From Thermoguttaceae bacterium (GTDB lineage: Bacteria > Planctomycetota > Planctomycetia > Pirellulales > Thermoguttaceae): 15,820 nt of DNA. The DNA lies in assembly GCA_017549085.1 (NCBI GenBank), contig JAFYVO010000386.1, positions 1 to 15,820 of the forward strand, given 5' to 3'. The notes under the pieces were generated by a model that was not told where the DNA came from, did no database searches, and saw only the letters and a program-made list of their open reading frames with translations. The position numbers were made by a program, and so were the translations under genes. Numbering within the stretch: position 1 is the stretch's first letter; every line of letters begins with the position of its first letter. Shown here piece after piece: positions 15,310-15,820 of the stretch.

Positions 15310-15315
15310 TATAAT
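15310..15315 (+). promoter_or_regulatory. -10 box of the right-edge gene
   Basis: A perfect TATAAT lies about 73 nt upstream of the ATG at 15388. No good -35 is visible at the usual distance (TTCCCT at 15286-15291 is poor), so the promoter may depend on an activator or the -10 match may be fortuitous. Confidence 0.4.
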
Positions 15316-15387
15316 AGAAGAAACGCCGTCTTCCCCCCGTCGATTCGGACGCGGGCAAGTCGAGCGATCCTCGTTAGGAGAAAGAAA

Positions 15388-15820
15388 ATGAAACGACAAA
15401 TTTTTCAAAGCGACGGGCGTTCGCGCGCCTTTGCTTTACCGTTGAATAAGCGGCTTCGAGCGTTGCTCGTCGGGACGGCGCTCGGACTCCTTGCCGCGAC
15501 GGCATTCGGGCTCGCCCTTTCCCGCTCTTACGCGGAGGAAGGATTCCGTCTCGGTTTGCCGACGCCGGCGTCCAAGGCCGCTTCGACCCAATCCCGCAAG
15601 CTCCCGGGTCGCCCGAACCTTCCGTTCGCCGGAATCGCGACGCGCTCGGCCGACGAAGTTCAAGCCGAACTCGCCGCCAAGTCGCCGGAAGCGCTCGTCG
15701 ACGACGTTCGTTCGCTCCTGCGCGAAGAAATGAACGCCGACGCTTTTGTCGTTTGGGAAGCGATTTTAGCGCGTCCGAACGTCTCGGAAGCGACGCTTCT
15801 TCAAGCGCTTGCGCTCTTCC
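15388..15820 (+). CDS. Unrecognised exported or membrane-anchored protein, 3' end cut by window
   Basis: I do not recognise a family. The first 144 codons are visible and the frame runs open to the window edge. The ATG has TTAGGAG about 7 nt upstream, a clear ribosome binding site. Residues 1-26 are polar and basic, and a hydrophobic helix (about 26-46, LLVGTALGLLAATAFGLAL) is followed by SRSYAEE. This fits a signal peptide with a long n-region or an N-terminal membrane anchor, so the rest should be extracytoplasmic. A Pro/Lys/Arg-rich stretch comes next (about 55-80). From residue 86 on the sequence is Ala/Leu/Glu-rich and probably helical, with DEVQAELAAKSPEALVDDV and a NVSEATLLQALALF segment that loosely resembles helical-repeat proteins. 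That last similarity is weak. The gene may be monocistronic or head an operon to the right. Confidence 0.75.
   Translation, partial: MKRQIFQSDGRSRAFALPLNKRLRALLVGTALGLLAATAFGLALSRSYAEEGFRLGLPTPASKAASTQSRKLPGRPNLPFAGIATRSADEVQAELAAKSPEALVDDVRSLLREEMNADAFVVWEAILARPNVSEATLLQALALF

Overview
The window looks like a chromosomal segment of a planctomycete (Planctomycetota). Two gene types that are largely hallmarks of that phylum are present: a DUF1559 pseudopilin-like protein (prepilin-type N-terminus plus an H-x9-DG C-terminal motif) and a secreted Cys-rich protein ending in a TIGR03000 domain. A Lys-tailed HU-family protein of a type common in planctomycetes fits as well. Coding DNA is rich in CG-containing codons, gaps are A/T-rich, and good TATAAT -10 boxes and AGGAG-type ribosome binding sites are easy to see. 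A phenylacetate-CoA-ligase-family enzyme and a heme-dechelatase-like operon hint at an anaerobic, perhaps gut-associated lineage; that last point is inference.

Layout. 55-1374 (-): phenylacetate-CoA ligase family (PaaK), with a strong promoter at 1555-1582. 1375-2113: an A/T-rich gap holding divergent promoters. 2114-2527 (+): HU-like protein with a Lys/Cys-rich tail, then a terminator. 2868-3620 (+): UMP kinase (pyrH). 3781-5040 (-): NifS-type cysteine desulfurase, convergent with pyrH across a bidirectional terminator. 5277-10410 (-): a three-gene operon with ATGA overlaps, in transcription order MotA/TolQ/ExbB-type channel, DUF2149 protein, and a 1351-aa CobN/HmuS-like chelatase. 10508-11632 (-): DUF1559 protein. 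11967-13496 (+): xylulokinase (xylB), divergent from the DUF1559 gene. 13680-14714 (-): Cys-rich TIGR03000 protein, convergent with xylB across a second bidirectional terminator. 14715-15387: gap. 15388 to the right edge (+): an unrecognised exported or membrane-anchored protein, truncated by the window.

The most interesting unit is 5277-10410. The CobN-like protein has a lipoprotein-type signal and a C-terminal membrane helix, so its chelatase domain should face the periplasm, unlike cytosolic CobN of cobalamin synthesis. Its partners are an ExbB-like motor subunit and a DUF2149 protein with ExbD-like topology. This matches the HmuS-containing part of the Bacteroidetes hmu heme-utilisation locus, but no TonB-dependent receptor or hemophore is in the window. 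The simplest reading is an envelope-located, probably motor-energised tetrapyrrole/metal system, perhaps removing iron from heme.

The other genes are housekeeping or central metabolism (pyrH, nifS, xylB, HU) with no evident shared pathway. I see no tRNA, rRNA, CRISPR array, insertion sequence or phage gene.
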